NCBI GenBank assembly: GCA_964459305.1
Contig: CAYWNA010000017.1
Coordinates: 27,874 to 91,873 of the forward strand
Direction of reading: 5' to 3'
DNA: 64,000 nucleotides
Origin: CAYWNA01 sp964459305
Lineage (GTDB): Bacteria > Planctomycetota > Planctomycetia > Pirellulales > Pirellulaceae
Of this stretch, positions 44,391-53,759 are shown in pieces (the stretch's first letter is position 1; each line of letters starts with the position of its first letter). The translations under genes and the position numbers were made by a program. The notes under the pieces were generated by a model. It ran no database searches. It was not told the DNA's origin and worked only from the letters and a program-made list of their open reading frames with translations.

Positions 44391-46744
44391 GGCAGGCCCC
44401 TCCATCGTCTCAGTCCCCATTCTGTCAGTAGGCAACACATGGCCAGCAGAAAAACCGCTGGCTGGTGCCACAAGGGATACACCCAGGGTTCAACGACTGG
44501 GATTTTGCGGTTCGGCAGGCCGGTCACGAACTCGTCCAATTCCTCCGGGTCGACGATTTCGCCTCCCGTCTCCCGCGCGATGCGTTCCAGCAGCGCAAGA
44601 TCGGGCGAGAGTCGGCGAAACTCGCTTGCTGCGGGTTCCGCCGTCCAACCAGTCTCGGACGTGCCAACTTCGTGTCCGTCCGGCGCCGTGACCGTTACTT
44701 TGGCGCGATAGGCTCCGGCCTCCCGTGCACCACATGTTGCCACGTACACGCCCGCCTGCTCTTCACTTGGACCGGCTCGGAGCTTGCGCTGTTTTCCATC
44801 CGGCGTGGTCACCGTGACTTCCACTGCTGCATTGTCCATGGGCTGGAACTGGGTATCGCTGACGTTGACACGGATTTCCACGGGATCTGCGGAACGTCCG
44901 GTGGCCTTGCGAACGTCCACCTCGACCCGTCGCGGCACCTCGGCGACGAGCCCACGAATCATTTGCCGCCAAGCACGCGCGAGGTCGTTTTCTTCGCCTG
45001 ACTGTCGCCCAAGTGTCCATTGCCACATGTCGCCGATCATCAACGCAGCAGCGTGACCTTTGCCGAAGCGTTGTGCAACCAGCGCGGGGTGACGTTTTCC
45101 GTCCTGATCGGTTGCCTCGGCCAGGATCGAGGCCCCGGGCTTGATTCCAGTAACACGATTGAACGTTTCAAACGCCGGCATCGCGTCGAAACGTTCTTTC
45201 TCCGCTTCTTCTGTGTCGCGCAGCCGCGTCCAAGGCTGGAGCCATCCTTCGCGAGTGAGCGCGAGTCGATAGTCGGCATCTTGAGTGGCGGCTGGCTGAC
45301 GGTCCAGGTATACCGGCAGAAGTTCTCCCACCGGTGTGCGCGCAAACTTGCCCTGCCAAAACGACTCGGCGCCGCCCAGCATCAACAGGCCGCCGCCGCG
45401 CCGACTGACATATCGCTGAATCAGAAGCAATTGGTCCTGGGTGAAGTAGGCGGCCTCCAGATCGTCCAAGATGACCGCGTGGTAAGGAAACAGCTCGTCG
45501 GCCGCCGTTGGGAACCCACCGCGCAGTTCGGAATCGTCTTGCGTTCCCAGTCGTATCAGGACTGGCTCGTCGTATTGTTCCGCCTCTTCGTCGTCCTGAT
45601 TGGAAAAGCCGCGGTACAACGGGTTGGTCGTCTCGCCCGTGCGTCCCAGATAAGCAAACTTCGGCTCGCGCTTGGCAATGCGGATCAAGCCGACCAACGC
45701 GACTTCGCCATCTTCGGCCAACGCACGGCGAAGGAATTTGAATTCCCAGTTGGGGCGGCCCGACACGTACAGCACGCGATAGGGACCGGACGGGCGCTGG
45801 ACGCATGCGAGCTTTGTGTTGTTGGCTAACGTGGCCTCGACGGGTTCTCTCGTTGTCGACGCGTCAAATTGCCAACGCTCAGAACTCGACACGGCACGCA
45901 TTTGGTAGAAATGCACGCCGGAACTGCTAGGCCGCACGCGAAAGCGAACCGTGTGGAGCTCCCCTTCGTCGATTTCAACGCTCTGCTCCTCCACCTGCTC
46001 GCCCTGTTCGTCCAACAATTGAATCACGATCTTCTCGTCGCCGTAGCCCGTCGCACCCACCTCGGCCCCAAGCGTCACGGGGCTCTGTTCGAAGTTGGTC
46101 TGGCTGACGGACACCTGTCCGATTCTCACGTCCTTGACTTCCGACCCGGTGCCCAGCGGCACAGGATAGATGGGCGGCAGTCTGGAAAGATCGATCTCGT
46201 CGTCGGACCAATCGGTCGCATTGCCGTCGGTGAAGACAAGCACTCCGGCCAAGGGGCGTCCCTGATATCGCTGTCCGACGGTCGATAACGCCGCCATCAA
46301 ACACGACGCATTTCCCGATGCTCCCAGCTCGGTCATCTCGTCCAACGAGCGGAGCCGTTGGGCGAAGCGATAGCGCCGAACGTCGAAGTCCTGGCTGAGC
46401 CGCGTCTGCCATTCCGTATCCTCGGCCATCAGCTCGCGAGCTGCTTCCGATCGAGACCTTCCGCCGCCCGCGTCGCGGATCTGAAGGCTTTGGCTGTCGT
46501 CGACAAGCAGTGTGAACAAGTTTGCCCCCGGACGCGGACGGGTACCGCTCCACAGCGGCTCGATGAGACACACCGCGAGGGCAAAAAAGGCGAACGTTTT
46601 GAAAAGAGCCGCCAGACTCTTGATGGTAATCGTAACCGGCGCGCGCCGGTAGCTCCATGCGACCGCTGCGACGGCCGCCAAGACAATCGCGAGGGCGATC
46701 CAGACCCAAGCCGGGGCTCCGAGCATTATTGTGGCAAAGGTCAT
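44387..46744 (-). CDS. Large VWA / glutamine-amidotransferase-like membrane protein
   Basis: The 785-residue protein begins with two membrane helices (APAWVWIALAIVLAAVAAVAWSY and FKTFAFFALAVCLI) and ends with another (PAVFLLAMCCLLTEWGL). Residues about 75-215 look like a von Willebrand A domain with a MIDAS-like start (LFTLLVDDSQSLQIRD), GVLVFTDGNATDWSDDE. Residues about 320-600 resemble the class I amidotransferase-like fold of BatA-cluster proteins (VLYVSGRPNWEFKFLRRALA, FPYHAVILDDLEAAYFTQDQ, RFGKGHAAALMIGDMWQW). The start overlaps the preceding gene (ATGA) and its stop overlaps the next start (GTGA). It is probably part of a membrane complex served by the MoxR ATPase. Confidence 0.85.
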   Translation of the reverse strand: MTFATIMLGAPAWVWIALAIVLAAVAAVAWSYRRAPVTITIKSLAALFKTFAFFALAVCLIEPLWSGTRPRPGANLFTLLVDDSQSLQIRDAGGGRSRSEAARELMAEDTEWQTRLSQDFDVRRYRFAQRLRSLDEMTELGASGNASCLMAALSTVGQRYQGRPLAGVLVFTDGNATDWSDDEIDLSRLPPIYPVPLGTGSEVKDVRIGQVSVSQTNFEQSPVTLGAEVGATGYGDEKIVIQLLDEQGEQVEEQSVEIDEGELHTVRFRVRPSSSGVHFYQMRAVSSSERWQFDASTTREPVEATLANNTKLACVQRPSGPYRVLYVSGRPNWEFKFLRRALAEDGEVALVGLIRIAKREPKFAYLGRTGETTNPLYRGFSNQDDEEAEQYDEPVLIRLGTQDDSELRGGFPTAADELFPYHAVILDDLEAAYFTQDQLLLIQRYVSRRGGGLLMLGGAESFWQGKFARTPVGELLPVYLDRQPAATQDADYRLALTREGWLQPWTRLRDTEEAEKERFDAMPAFETFNRVTGIKPGASILAEATDQDGKRHPALVAQRFGKGHAAALMIGDMWQWTLGRQSGEENDLARAWRQMIRGLVAEVPRRVEVDVRKATGRSADPVEIRVNVSDTQFQPMDNAAVEVTVTTPDGKQRKLRAGPSEEQAGVYVATCGAREAGAYRAKVTVTAPDGHEVGTSETGWTAEPAASEFRRLSPDLALLERIARETGGEIVDPEELDEFVTGLPNRKIPVVEPWVYPLWHQPAVFLLAMCCLLTEWGLRRWRGLP

Positions 46745-49700
46745 CTACCTCTCCCCAACCGCTCGTAGTACCGCCGAACCGGGTCCGCGTATTTCGCGGG
46801 CACGGGATCACGATCGACCGGGACCATCAGTTCGCGATTCTCACGGCGCAGCAGCTCCTCGGCCACGCGATCACGCAACTCGTTCAACGGCTGGGCGACG
46901 AACTCCCGCACGAGATCCCAATTTGGCCCCTTCGAGCCACCGCGACGGAAGTCACGCCGGATGCCGCGCGCGCGATCGCGGATCTGAGCTGCCTCGCCCC
47001 GCAAGTCCGGACTGTCGATCATTTCTTCGACCTCACGAAGCCGATCCGACCACCGCGAGAAGTCTTCGCCACCCATCGGGCCGTCCCGTGGCGATTCGGG
47101 CCCATCCGGTCGGTCTGATCCACCGCCTCGGCTTAGGTTCTGTCCGTCACGCTGCTGGCCGTTTTTTGATGGTGCCGAGGGCGACTGTTTCGACTGCGAT
47201 TTTCCGTCCGACGGCGTTGGGCGAGCGGGACTATCCTGAGGCCGTTCGCCCGGGCGTCCCGAGGGGCTGCTGCCGGGTTTGGCTTCTCGCGGGTCTGCGG
47301 CGGGAGTGGCGTCAGGTTTGCGTGTCCGCCGGCCGAACGGGTCCGGCTGGTCCTCATCAGGCTTTCGTGCCTCGGTAGACTCGCCGCCGGTACGATCCGG
47401 TCTCCGATCCTCCGAATCCTCTTCTCGCCGACCGTCTGCCGTGGCAACTTCGTCGTTGAGCTCTTCGGCCAGATCGGTAAGGGTTTCGTGGGCTCGTCGG
47501 AGAGCTTCGGTTTCGTCCCCGAGAATGCTCTCGGCGGCCTTTTCAACGCCTTCCTTCAAATCCTGGAGGCCTTCTTTCGCTACTGCCTCGACGGCTCCGG
47601 ACTGGTCCATCAGGCCCGCGTCGAGCAGTCGGCGCGCCGCGTCCAACGCATCATCGACTCGCCGCTGCTGCGTCTGGCGGATCGAGTCGTACAACTGGCG
47701 CGCCATCAAAGGCTCTGCATCTTCGGCGTCCTCGCTTGTCTCCTGCATCCCTTCCAGCAGCCGTCGAAGATCTTCTCGTTGCTGCTGCAACCCTTCCGAT
47801 ACCTCTTCACGCTTGGAGCCGTCATTAAGGCGGCGGCGTTTCCCGTCGGGCTGCTCCAGATCGCGAAGCTGCTGGGACAACTCGTCTTCTTTCTGGTCGA
47901 GCCGCCTGGCTTCGGCGCGGAGTTGTTTCATTTCTTCGGAAAAGCGGTTAGCCGTCCGGTTCTGAAACTCCTCGCGCATCTCTTTCAGTTCTCGCTCCGC
48001 CCGCGTCCCGCTGGCAACGGCTCGTGAGACTTGGCCATCCCGCAGCGATTCGGAAGCCTGCCGCATGTTCCGACGCGTTTGCTCAAGTTTCTGCCGAGCG
48101 TCGGCCATGCTCTCCTGATTCTCCGGCCGTTGCATTCGCTCGGCCAGTTCATCCAGATCGCGCAGGAGTTCCTCCTCCTGATCCTGGAGTCGTTTGAGTT
48201 GGCGTCGGATCTCTTCGCGTTCTTCCTCGGTTTGGGCTTCTTCGAGCGCCGATTGAAGCTCTTTCAGCCGCCGGTTCAGATCGTCTTGTCGCCGGGCAAG
48301 GTCCCTCAACCGGTTCAGTACCTGCAGATTCTCCTGGTTGGCCAGTTCCTGTTGCGAACGCGCCTGCTGCTGGGTTTCATAGCGATCTTGCGAGTTTTTC
48401 AACTGCAGTTGCTTCAACTGCTGCTGGGCGCGACTCTGGGGACCACTTGCGCTGGATTTGGCCGACTGGGACTGCTGCGGACGACCTCGGGAGACACGAT
48501 GTTCCCGCGCCCGCAACCGAAGCAGGGCCTGATATGCGGCCTTCTCGGCCGCGAGGGCAGGCTTCAGGCTGTCGACGGAGTTGGCCTGGATGGCCTCGGT
48601 CAGATGTGTGATCGCGTCATCCATGTGCCGCTTGACGTCCGTGATATGCTGCCCTGCTTCTGGGTCGCGCACTTTCTGCGCTAGTTCGGCCAGAGGTCCC
48701 AGAAGTTCCTGCTGCGAGTCGAGCAGCTTTTGCACGTCGGGCTTGAAATCGTCGGTCGGCTTCTGGCTGACTTCGCGGCGGATCACGGTCCAGGTGGCGT
48801 TGATGATTTGCTTCTGCAACTCGGCCAGTTGGCCGGCCTGTTGGGCATTTTCGCTCTGTTGCTGTTTTTGCTGCTGCTGGCCACCCGGCGGTTGTTGTCC
48901 CTGCCGAAAGATCTCCTCGAAATACCGCACCTCGGCAAAGTACATGTCGCCCAGCGTGCGCCGCGGCTCGCCATCCGGTCCGAAGTCTTCCGCCCAGAAA
49001 TAATAGGACAGAAGCTGATCCGGCTCGGCTCGAAGCGTCTCCAATTCGATCAGATGTTCGATCTGTTGACGTTCTTTCTCTGATGCCTGGCCGCCAAGCG
49101 TGATTTCTTCCTCCTCGGCGCCAGCCAACTGATAGCTGATCCCAAACGTGTTCAGCCCGATATCGTCCCAAGCACTAGCGGCGGCCTCCAATTCTTCGAT
49201 GGGAGAAACGCGAACATCCCTGGCCGGCATGGTAACCTTGACATCAGGAGGCTGATTCGGCACGACGCGAAAGACGAACTCGGGCGGCAGCTTGTTTCGC
49301 CGTCCCGCTTTCGCGGTCAGGTGAAGCTTGTAGCGGCCCGTTTCTTGAAGAGCCCGCGTCATCTTATACACCGTCGGATCATCCGTCGTCGCCTGAAGCT
49401 CGATGGTCTCCCCTTGCTCGGCCACGAGTTGGGCTTGTTCGACTGGTATGTTCAGACGGCACAGGAGCGTCAACTCGGTGCCTTCCACCGCGGTGATGCG
49501 CCGTGTGTCTTCAATCAGCTTGGTCTCTTGCGATGTGTAGTCCGGAAATACGAGCAAAGCGTCCGCCCGCTGTAGCTCAGGCAAGTCGTACACGGCAACG
49601 CGAAAATCCTCCGTGGATTGGCTGGCATACTCGACCCGGTAGGTGAAATCCTTGCGAACGTCGGCCAGGCGCCCGCCGAACAACGGGTCGGACAAACTCA

Positions 49701-50409
49701 GCGACATCGGAATTCGGACTGCCTCTTCGTCATCGGCCGCGCAAACCAGCGTCGCGTTGTCCGGGACGGGGCCCTCGAAACGGGCCGTGACAACCAGGCT
49801 CGTGCCCCGTTCCGCCTCCGTGTCGCCAGGCGAAACCGTGACACGATATTCCGTTGCTTTCGCCACTGGCTGCGGCAAGAAAGGCAGGTGCAGCATGGTC
49901 TTGTGCTGCCGGGCGTGGACTGCGAGAGTGCCGGTAACGGCTGCCAACAGAACGAGAGAGCAGAGCCCGGCCCATCGCACTCGCCGCAGTTTTCCGGAAG
50001 AAACCACATCCAGCCAATCATGACTCTGCGAGTGCTGGACGGCATCCCGGATGACGATCGTCTGCAGATACCCAAATCGCCCATTGGGGAACAGCGGTTG
50101 CTGTTCCGCGGCGGTCGACACGAGTTCGCGAAGGTTGGAGTGTCTGGCTTCGACTTGCCGGGCCACCCATCGCCGATCGCGAGCTGAAGCTTTGGCCGTG
50201 ATCACGCTGACGATCAACGCCAGAATGGCGATACCCGCCAGGAATGGAGCGACGATCTGTCCTCCCCATCCCATGGCATGAGCCAGTCCCAGGCAGACAA
50301 GCCCAACCGCCGCAAAGACCAAGGCGCAAGCCGCCAACCGCTTCCAGGCAAAGAAGCGCCGGTAACGGCGGGCAACGCGTTCGAGTTCGTAAAGGAGTTG
50401 TCCGTACAT
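46741..50409 (-). CDS. DUF4175-like membrane protein with very long coiled coil
   Basis: The 1222-residue protein has a cytoplasmic N-terminus, two helices at about 27-72 and one at about 147-165. Residues 170-480 are beta-rich (YRVTVSPGDTEAERGTSLVV, ADALLVFPDYTSQETKLIED), followed by a Gln-rich linker of repeated Q. Residues 520-960 form a long charged coiled coil (RRLKELQSALEEAQTEEERE, DQEEELLRDLDELAERMQRP). The C-terminus is disordered, rich in Arg/Pro/Ser/Asp, ending in SRWSDRLREVEEMIDSPDLR. This is the DUF4175-like member found in planctomycete MoxR-VWA clusters. ATG 50409 follows AAGGTGA. A REP and a MITE separate it from the BatA-like gene. Confidence 0.87.
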   Translation of the reverse strand: MYGQLLYELERVARRYRRFFAWKRLAACALVFAAVGLVCLGLAHAMGWGGQIVAPFLAGIAILALIVSVITAKASARDRRWVARQVEARHSNLRELVSTAAEQQPLFPNGRFGYLQTIVIRDAVQHSQSHDWLDVVSSGKLRRVRWAGLCSLVLLAAVTGTLAVHARQHKTMLHLPFLPQPVAKATEYRVTVSPGDTEAERGTSLVVTARFEGPVPDNATLVCAADDEEAVRIPMSLSLSDPLFGGRLADVRKDFTYRVEYASQSTEDFRVAVYDLPELQRADALLVFPDYTSQETKLIEDTRRITAVEGTELTLLCRLNIPVEQAQLVAEQGETIELQATTDDPTVYKMTRALQETGRYKLHLTAKAGRRNKLPPEFVFRVVPNQPPDVKVTMPARDVRVSPIEELEAAASAWDDIGLNTFGISYQLAGAEEEEITLGGQASEKERQQIEHLIELETLRAEPDQLLSYYFWAEDFGPDGEPRRTLGDMYFAEVRYFEEIFRQGQQPPGGQQQQKQQQSENAQQAGQLAELQKQIINATWTVIRREVSQKPTDDFKPDVQKLLDSQQELLGPLAELAQKVRDPEAGQHITDVKRHMDDAITHLTEAIQANSVDSLKPALAAEKAAYQALLRLRAREHRVSRGRPQQSQSAKSSASGPQSRAQQQLKQLQLKNSQDRYETQQQARSQQELANQENLQVLNRLRDLARRQDDLNRRLKELQSALEEAQTEEEREEIRRQLKRLQDQEEELLRDLDELAERMQRPENQESMADARQKLEQTRRNMRQASESLRDGQVSRAVASGTRAERELKEMREEFQNRTANRFSEEMKQLRAEARRLDQKEDELSQQLRDLEQPDGKRRRLNDGSKREEVSEGLQQQREDLRRLLEGMQETSEDAEDAEPLMARQLYDSIRQTQQRRVDDALDAARRLLDAGLMDQSGAVEAVAKEGLQDLKEGVEKAAESILGDETEALRRAHETLTDLAEELNDEVATADGRREEDSEDRRPDRTGGESTEARKPDEDQPDPFGRRTRKPDATPAADPREAKPGSSPSGRPGERPQDSPARPTPSDGKSQSKQSPSAPSKNGQQRDGQNLSRGGGSDRPDGPESPRDGPMGGEDFSRWSDRLREVEEMIDSPDLRGEAAQIRDRARGIRRDFRRGGSKGPNWDLVREFVAQPLNELRDRVAEELLRRENRELMVPVDRDPVPAKYADPVRRYYERLGRGR

Positions 50410-50462
50410 GTCACGGTCACCTTGACGTATCGGTCCAAACGCGGCTTTCGACCGCGGACAAA

Positions 50463-50512
50463 GTAGGACGGGTCTCCCGACCCGTCTGGACGGCTCAGGA
50501 GAGCCGTCCTAC
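50463..50512. repeat. REP element 1 (two-stem, 50 bp)
   Basis: GTAGGACGGGTCTCCCGACC opens a 50-bp unit with two perfect hairpins, GACGGGTC-tccc-GACCCGTC and GACGGCTC-agga-GAGCCGTC, and closing GTCCTAC. Its orientation is opposite to the copies at 56383 and 63088. It lies upstream of the DUF4175-like gene. Confidence 0.9.
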
Positions 50513-50534
50513 AAAACGCACACAAAGTCCATAG

Positions 50535-50645
50535 CCTAGCTGGACAGCGCCAAGTTCCGAGAAATGTACTACATCCTGTATCGCCATCGCCGCTAGCAAT
50601 ACAATATCTTGTAGCTTTTCGGCGACTTGGCGCTGTCCAGCTAGG
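50535..50645. repeat. 111-bp MITE-like element with 21-bp inverted ends
   Basis: CCTAGCTGGACAGCGCCAAG(T) at 50535-50555 is the exact reverse complement of 50625-50645. A shorter mirrored part (CCGA.. / ..TCGG) lies just inside. The right end supplies the TAG stop of the BatA-like gene (50641-50643). No gene is encoded inside, although one frame is open across it on the minus strand. Confidence 0.88.
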
Positions 50646-52764
50646 CCCGTACCCCTTTTCCGGGAGCAGAGGGGACGTGGCGCCCCGCTCGCCCGGCCAG
50701 ACATGTTTCCAGCACCAAAATGCCCAGCGCCGCCACGATCAGCCAGCGCCAGAGCTTTTGCTTCTTCTCCAGTTCCACGTCTCGCATCTGGCGCCGTCGC
50801 TCGACGATATCCGCACGTTTGTTTTCGCGGCCCAGCCGCACGCCCAATTGCTCCAACTCCGCGGCTTCGAGCGGAGTTGTGATGGTTTCGAGGCTGGCCA
50901 AGTTCACAGCAAACTCGCTCCGCGAGTCATCGCGTTGGAGCCGATAGATGCCGGGCGTATCGGTTTGATCGAACGTCTGTGCGCCAACGGCTAACTGTGA
51001 TTCCTCCCCGTCCGGTGTCGTGATGACGTAAGGAGCCGAGGGTGCATCGTCATCTGGAAGTCCGACAGACTCGCCCACCTGGTATTGATTGCGCACCAAT
51101 TCGTCGGTCCCGGCATTTTCTAGGATCCGCATGACCAGCGGTACGAACTTCGTGGATCGCGCCAATTGGCTGTCTGCCGGATGCCACCCGCTGGTCAGCA
51201 CCAGCGCCCGGCCTCGTCCATGCCTTTGTTCGATCAGGGCCGGATCACCGTTGTCAAACCGTGCCAACACCTGAACATCCCGACCTGCATCGACGTCGAC
51301 ACGTCGGTGCTTCCAGAAGTGGATCTTTGTGAAATCGTTGAAACGTGGATCGGCGAACGTGACGAACAGCGGATGCCCCCAGGCGATCGTCCCAAGCATC
51401 GCGTAGTCGTCACCGGAATCTTCCTGGACGTTCAGCGACTGGCCGCCGAGAATTGCCTGGAGAGTCTCACCAGATTTCGCGTCCCTTAGGACGAAAAAAA
51501 CAGTGCCTCCGCCTTCCATGTAGTGCCCCAACGGCTCGACGGCCGTTTCGGCCGGCGCATCGCCGACGACGATCAAACGCGTTGCGTCAAGTTCTTGCTG
51601 GCTCAGTGATTCGTTCGGCGATTTGGCGGACAGGTTCGCTTTGTAGCGGACAGAATCGGGTAGCGCTCTTTCAAGGTAATACCGCAAGCCGTCCGGATCT
51701 TCCGATGCATCTTTGCCAATGTACATCACACGTACGGTCTGTTGACGCAATGGAGTGAGGAACAACGTATTGTCAAAGTCATTGGCGTCGCCCGAGAGAA
51801 CAATGCCCGCCGCCGAAGGCGACTCGACAGGCCGCAACATGCGAACGATTCGACTTTCGCCCGGCGGCACGTGCGAGCCCGCCGGCTGGTCATCGATTGG
51901 GTGGCCGAATTCGTCGAGCCAACGCAACTGGAACTGATCCACGTCCGATTCGCGATCGTTGGTGACTCGGACGCGAACCGCCTCGCCTGTGTCGATCTCG
52001 CCGTCGTCAGGACGCTCGGGCGCGACGTGCAAGCCCGCGTTGGCGACCCCGACAGGCACGACCGGTTCGATCGCAAGCTGCACATCCACCGGCCATTCGT
52101 AAGATGAAAGCGGTTCCAACTGGCTGCCTTGCTGTAGATCGCTGATCAGCACGATTTGCCGCAACGTCTCGACGGCACCGTCGGCTTGCCCGGCCACGTC
52201 GTGCAGTTCGTCGGCCACGCGTACCAGAGCGTCGCCCAGATGGGTCGCGCCGTGGGTTGGCGACAGTTTGTCAAACCCTACACGAACCATTTGCAGACGC
52301 TGTTTGGGATTCCCCGCACTTCCCGTGTCGAACGGCACCACCGCGCGAACGCCGGTGTCAAATGCAAGCAAGGCCACGTCGTCGTGCGGCCCAAGGTCGT
52401 CGAGCCAGCGGCTCACGTGCGTTGATGCCTGGTCCCACAACGCGGCCCGACGCATGCTTGCACTTGTGTCAACAAGGATTGTTACTTTCCTATGAACGGC
52501 ATTGCCCAGGCCCAATCGGTCGACTTCGCGCAAAAACGGGCGGGCAAATGCGAATGCGAGCAGTGCCAACGCTGCGGCGCGGAGCAATAGGAGCAGAATT
52601 TGGTCCAGCCGGCTTTTGCGGGTCAATCGCGGAGGCGACGGAGTGAGGAACATCAACGAGCTGAACGCGTATTGTCCGCGCGGCCGCCGGCGAATCAGGT
52701 GCAACAACACCGGCAGCGAAAGCGCCGCGAGGCCGAGCATGTACAGCGGGGTAAGCAGACTCAT
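50641..52764 (-). CDS. BatA/VWA aerotolerance-type membrane protein
   Basis: The 707-residue protein starts with the BatA N-terminal domain (LTPLYMLGLAALSLPVLLHLI) and a second helix (ILLLLLRAAALALLAFAFARP). A VWA domain follows from residue 92 with the MIDAS motif D99-TSAS (ILVDTSASM) and SDLQQGSQ. The remainder is extracytoplasmic, with HGRGRALVLTSGWHPADSQL and a final transmembrane helix (LWRWLIVAALGILVLETCLAG). ATG 52764 overlaps the DUF58 stop by four bases (ATGA). With DUF58 and MoxR it forms the usual MoxR-DUF58-BatA set, thought to assemble or activate VWA-containing metal-dependent complexes. The stop codon is provided by the adjacent MITE. Confidence 0.92.
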   Translation of the reverse strand: MSLLTPLYMLGLAALSLPVLLHLIRRRPRGQYAFSSLMFLTPSPPRLTRKSRLDQILLLLLRAAALALLAFAFARPFLREVDRLGLGNAVHRKVTILVDTSASMRRAALWDQASTHVSRWLDDLGPHDDVALLAFDTGVRAVVPFDTGSAGNPKQRLQMVRVGFDKLSPTHGATHLGDALVRVADELHDVAGQADGAVETLRQIVLISDLQQGSQLEPLSSYEWPVDVQLAIEPVVPVGVANAGLHVAPERPDDGEIDTGEAVRVRVTNDRESDVDQFQLRWLDEFGHPIDDQPAGSHVPPGESRIVRMLRPVESPSAAGIVLSGDANDFDNTLFLTPLRQQTVRVMYIGKDASEDPDGLRYYLERALPDSVRYKANLSAKSPNESLSQQELDATRLIVVGDAPAETAVEPLGHYMEGGGTVFFVLRDAKSGETLQAILGGQSLNVQEDSGDDYAMLGTIAWGHPLFVTFADPRFNDFTKIHFWKHRRVDVDAGRDVQVLARFDNGDPALIEQRHGRGRALVLTSGWHPADSQLARSTKFVPLVMRILENAGTDELVRNQYQVGESVGLPDDDAPSAPYVITTPDGEESQLAVGAQTFDQTDTPGIYRLQRDDSRSEFAVNLASLETITTPLEAAELEQLGVRLGRENKRADIVERRRQMRDVELEKKQKLWRWLIVAALGILVLETCLAGRAGRHVPSAPGKGVRA

Positions 52765-53759
52765 GCCGGTCCTCGCAACCGCGTGGCGCCGCGGCGCGAG
52801 ATCTGACGACCTCGCCGCAGTCGTGCGTTCAAAAAGTCAAACAGGGCCAAGTCCAGCGGGCGATCGCTCGTCATCGAGAATAGATCGATGCCCAGATTTC
52901 CGCAGATTTGGCGTATGGCTGTCGCATGCTCGTTGAATCTCCTTTCGTACTCGTCGCGGGCAGCCTCCGGATCGATGTACATCTCGCGACCCGATTCCAG
53001 GTCATGGAACATGGCCGCCTCGCGAACGGCAAACTCCATCTCTGCCGGGTCCAGCACGCGCATGACCAACACCTCGTGACCCCGCAGACGCAAGTAGGCC
53101 AAGTGCGTCTGAAGCGCCTCGATCGGTGCCAGAAGATCCGATATCACCACAATCAATCCACGTTTGGTGACCGTATTGGCGATCTGTTCCAGTGGCACCG
53201 TCAAATCGGTCGACTTCCCGGATAGCGACTGCTCCAAACACAACATCAAACGATGTAAATGACCGGGCCGATAACGCGCCGGCAAGTATTCGCCGATGCT
53301 CTCGTCGAATGTCACCAACCCGACGGCGTCGTGTTGCGTGGAGAGGAAATAGGCCAGCGTTGCGGCCGTGGTCCTGGCGTACTCCGCTTTGTCGTATCCG
53401 ACCGTGCCAAAGCCCATCGATCGGCTCATGTCCACCAGCAGATAGCAGCGCAGGTTGGTCTCGTCTTCGAAGCGTTTGATGAAGTAACGGTCCGTCCTGG
53501 CGTAAAGTCGCCAGTCCAGGTAGCGCGGGTCGTCGCCCGGGGTGTACTGGCGGTATTCGCTGAACTCGACGGAAAACCCGTGCCACGGGCTTCGATGCAA
53601 ACCGCTGTAGAAACCCTCGACCACCACCTTGGCCCGAAGTTGCAGGTCCTTGATCCGCATCAATGCGATTGGATCGATGAAAGTGGCTGCGTCCGGCGAC
53701 TCGGCAGTCCGATCCGTCGGCGATGCGACTTTCGTGTTTCGTTCGGCGGCTGATGACAT
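52761..53759 (-). CDS. DUF58 protein (VWA-like, MoxR partner)
   Basis: The 332-residue soluble protein has the family signature HRSPWHGFSVEFSEYRQYTP then GDDPRYLDWRLYARTDRYFI. A VWA-like fold follows with a degenerate MIDAS site (LLVDMSRSMGFG) and VVISDLLAPIEA. The start at 53759 shares its A with the TAA stop of the MoxR gene (TAATG), and its end overlaps the BatA start. DUF58 proteins are substrates or partners of MoxR ATPases. No membrane helix is present here. Confidence 0.95.
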   Translation of the reverse strand: MSSAAERNTKVASPTDRTAESPDAATFIDPIALMRIKDLQLRAKVVVEGFYSGLHRSPWHGFSVEFSEYRQYTPGDDPRYLDWRLYARTDRYFIKRFEDETNLRCYLLVDMSRSMGFGTVGYDKAEYARTTAATLAYFLSTQHDAVGLVTFDESIGEYLPARYRPGHLHRLMLCLEQSLSGKSTDLTVPLEQIANTVTKRGLIVVISDLLAPIEALQTHLAYLRLRGHEVLVMRVLDPAEMEFAVREAAMFHDLESGREMYIDPEAARDEYERRFNEHATAIRQICGNLGIDLFSMTSDRPLDLALFDFLNARLRRGRQISRRGATRLRGPA

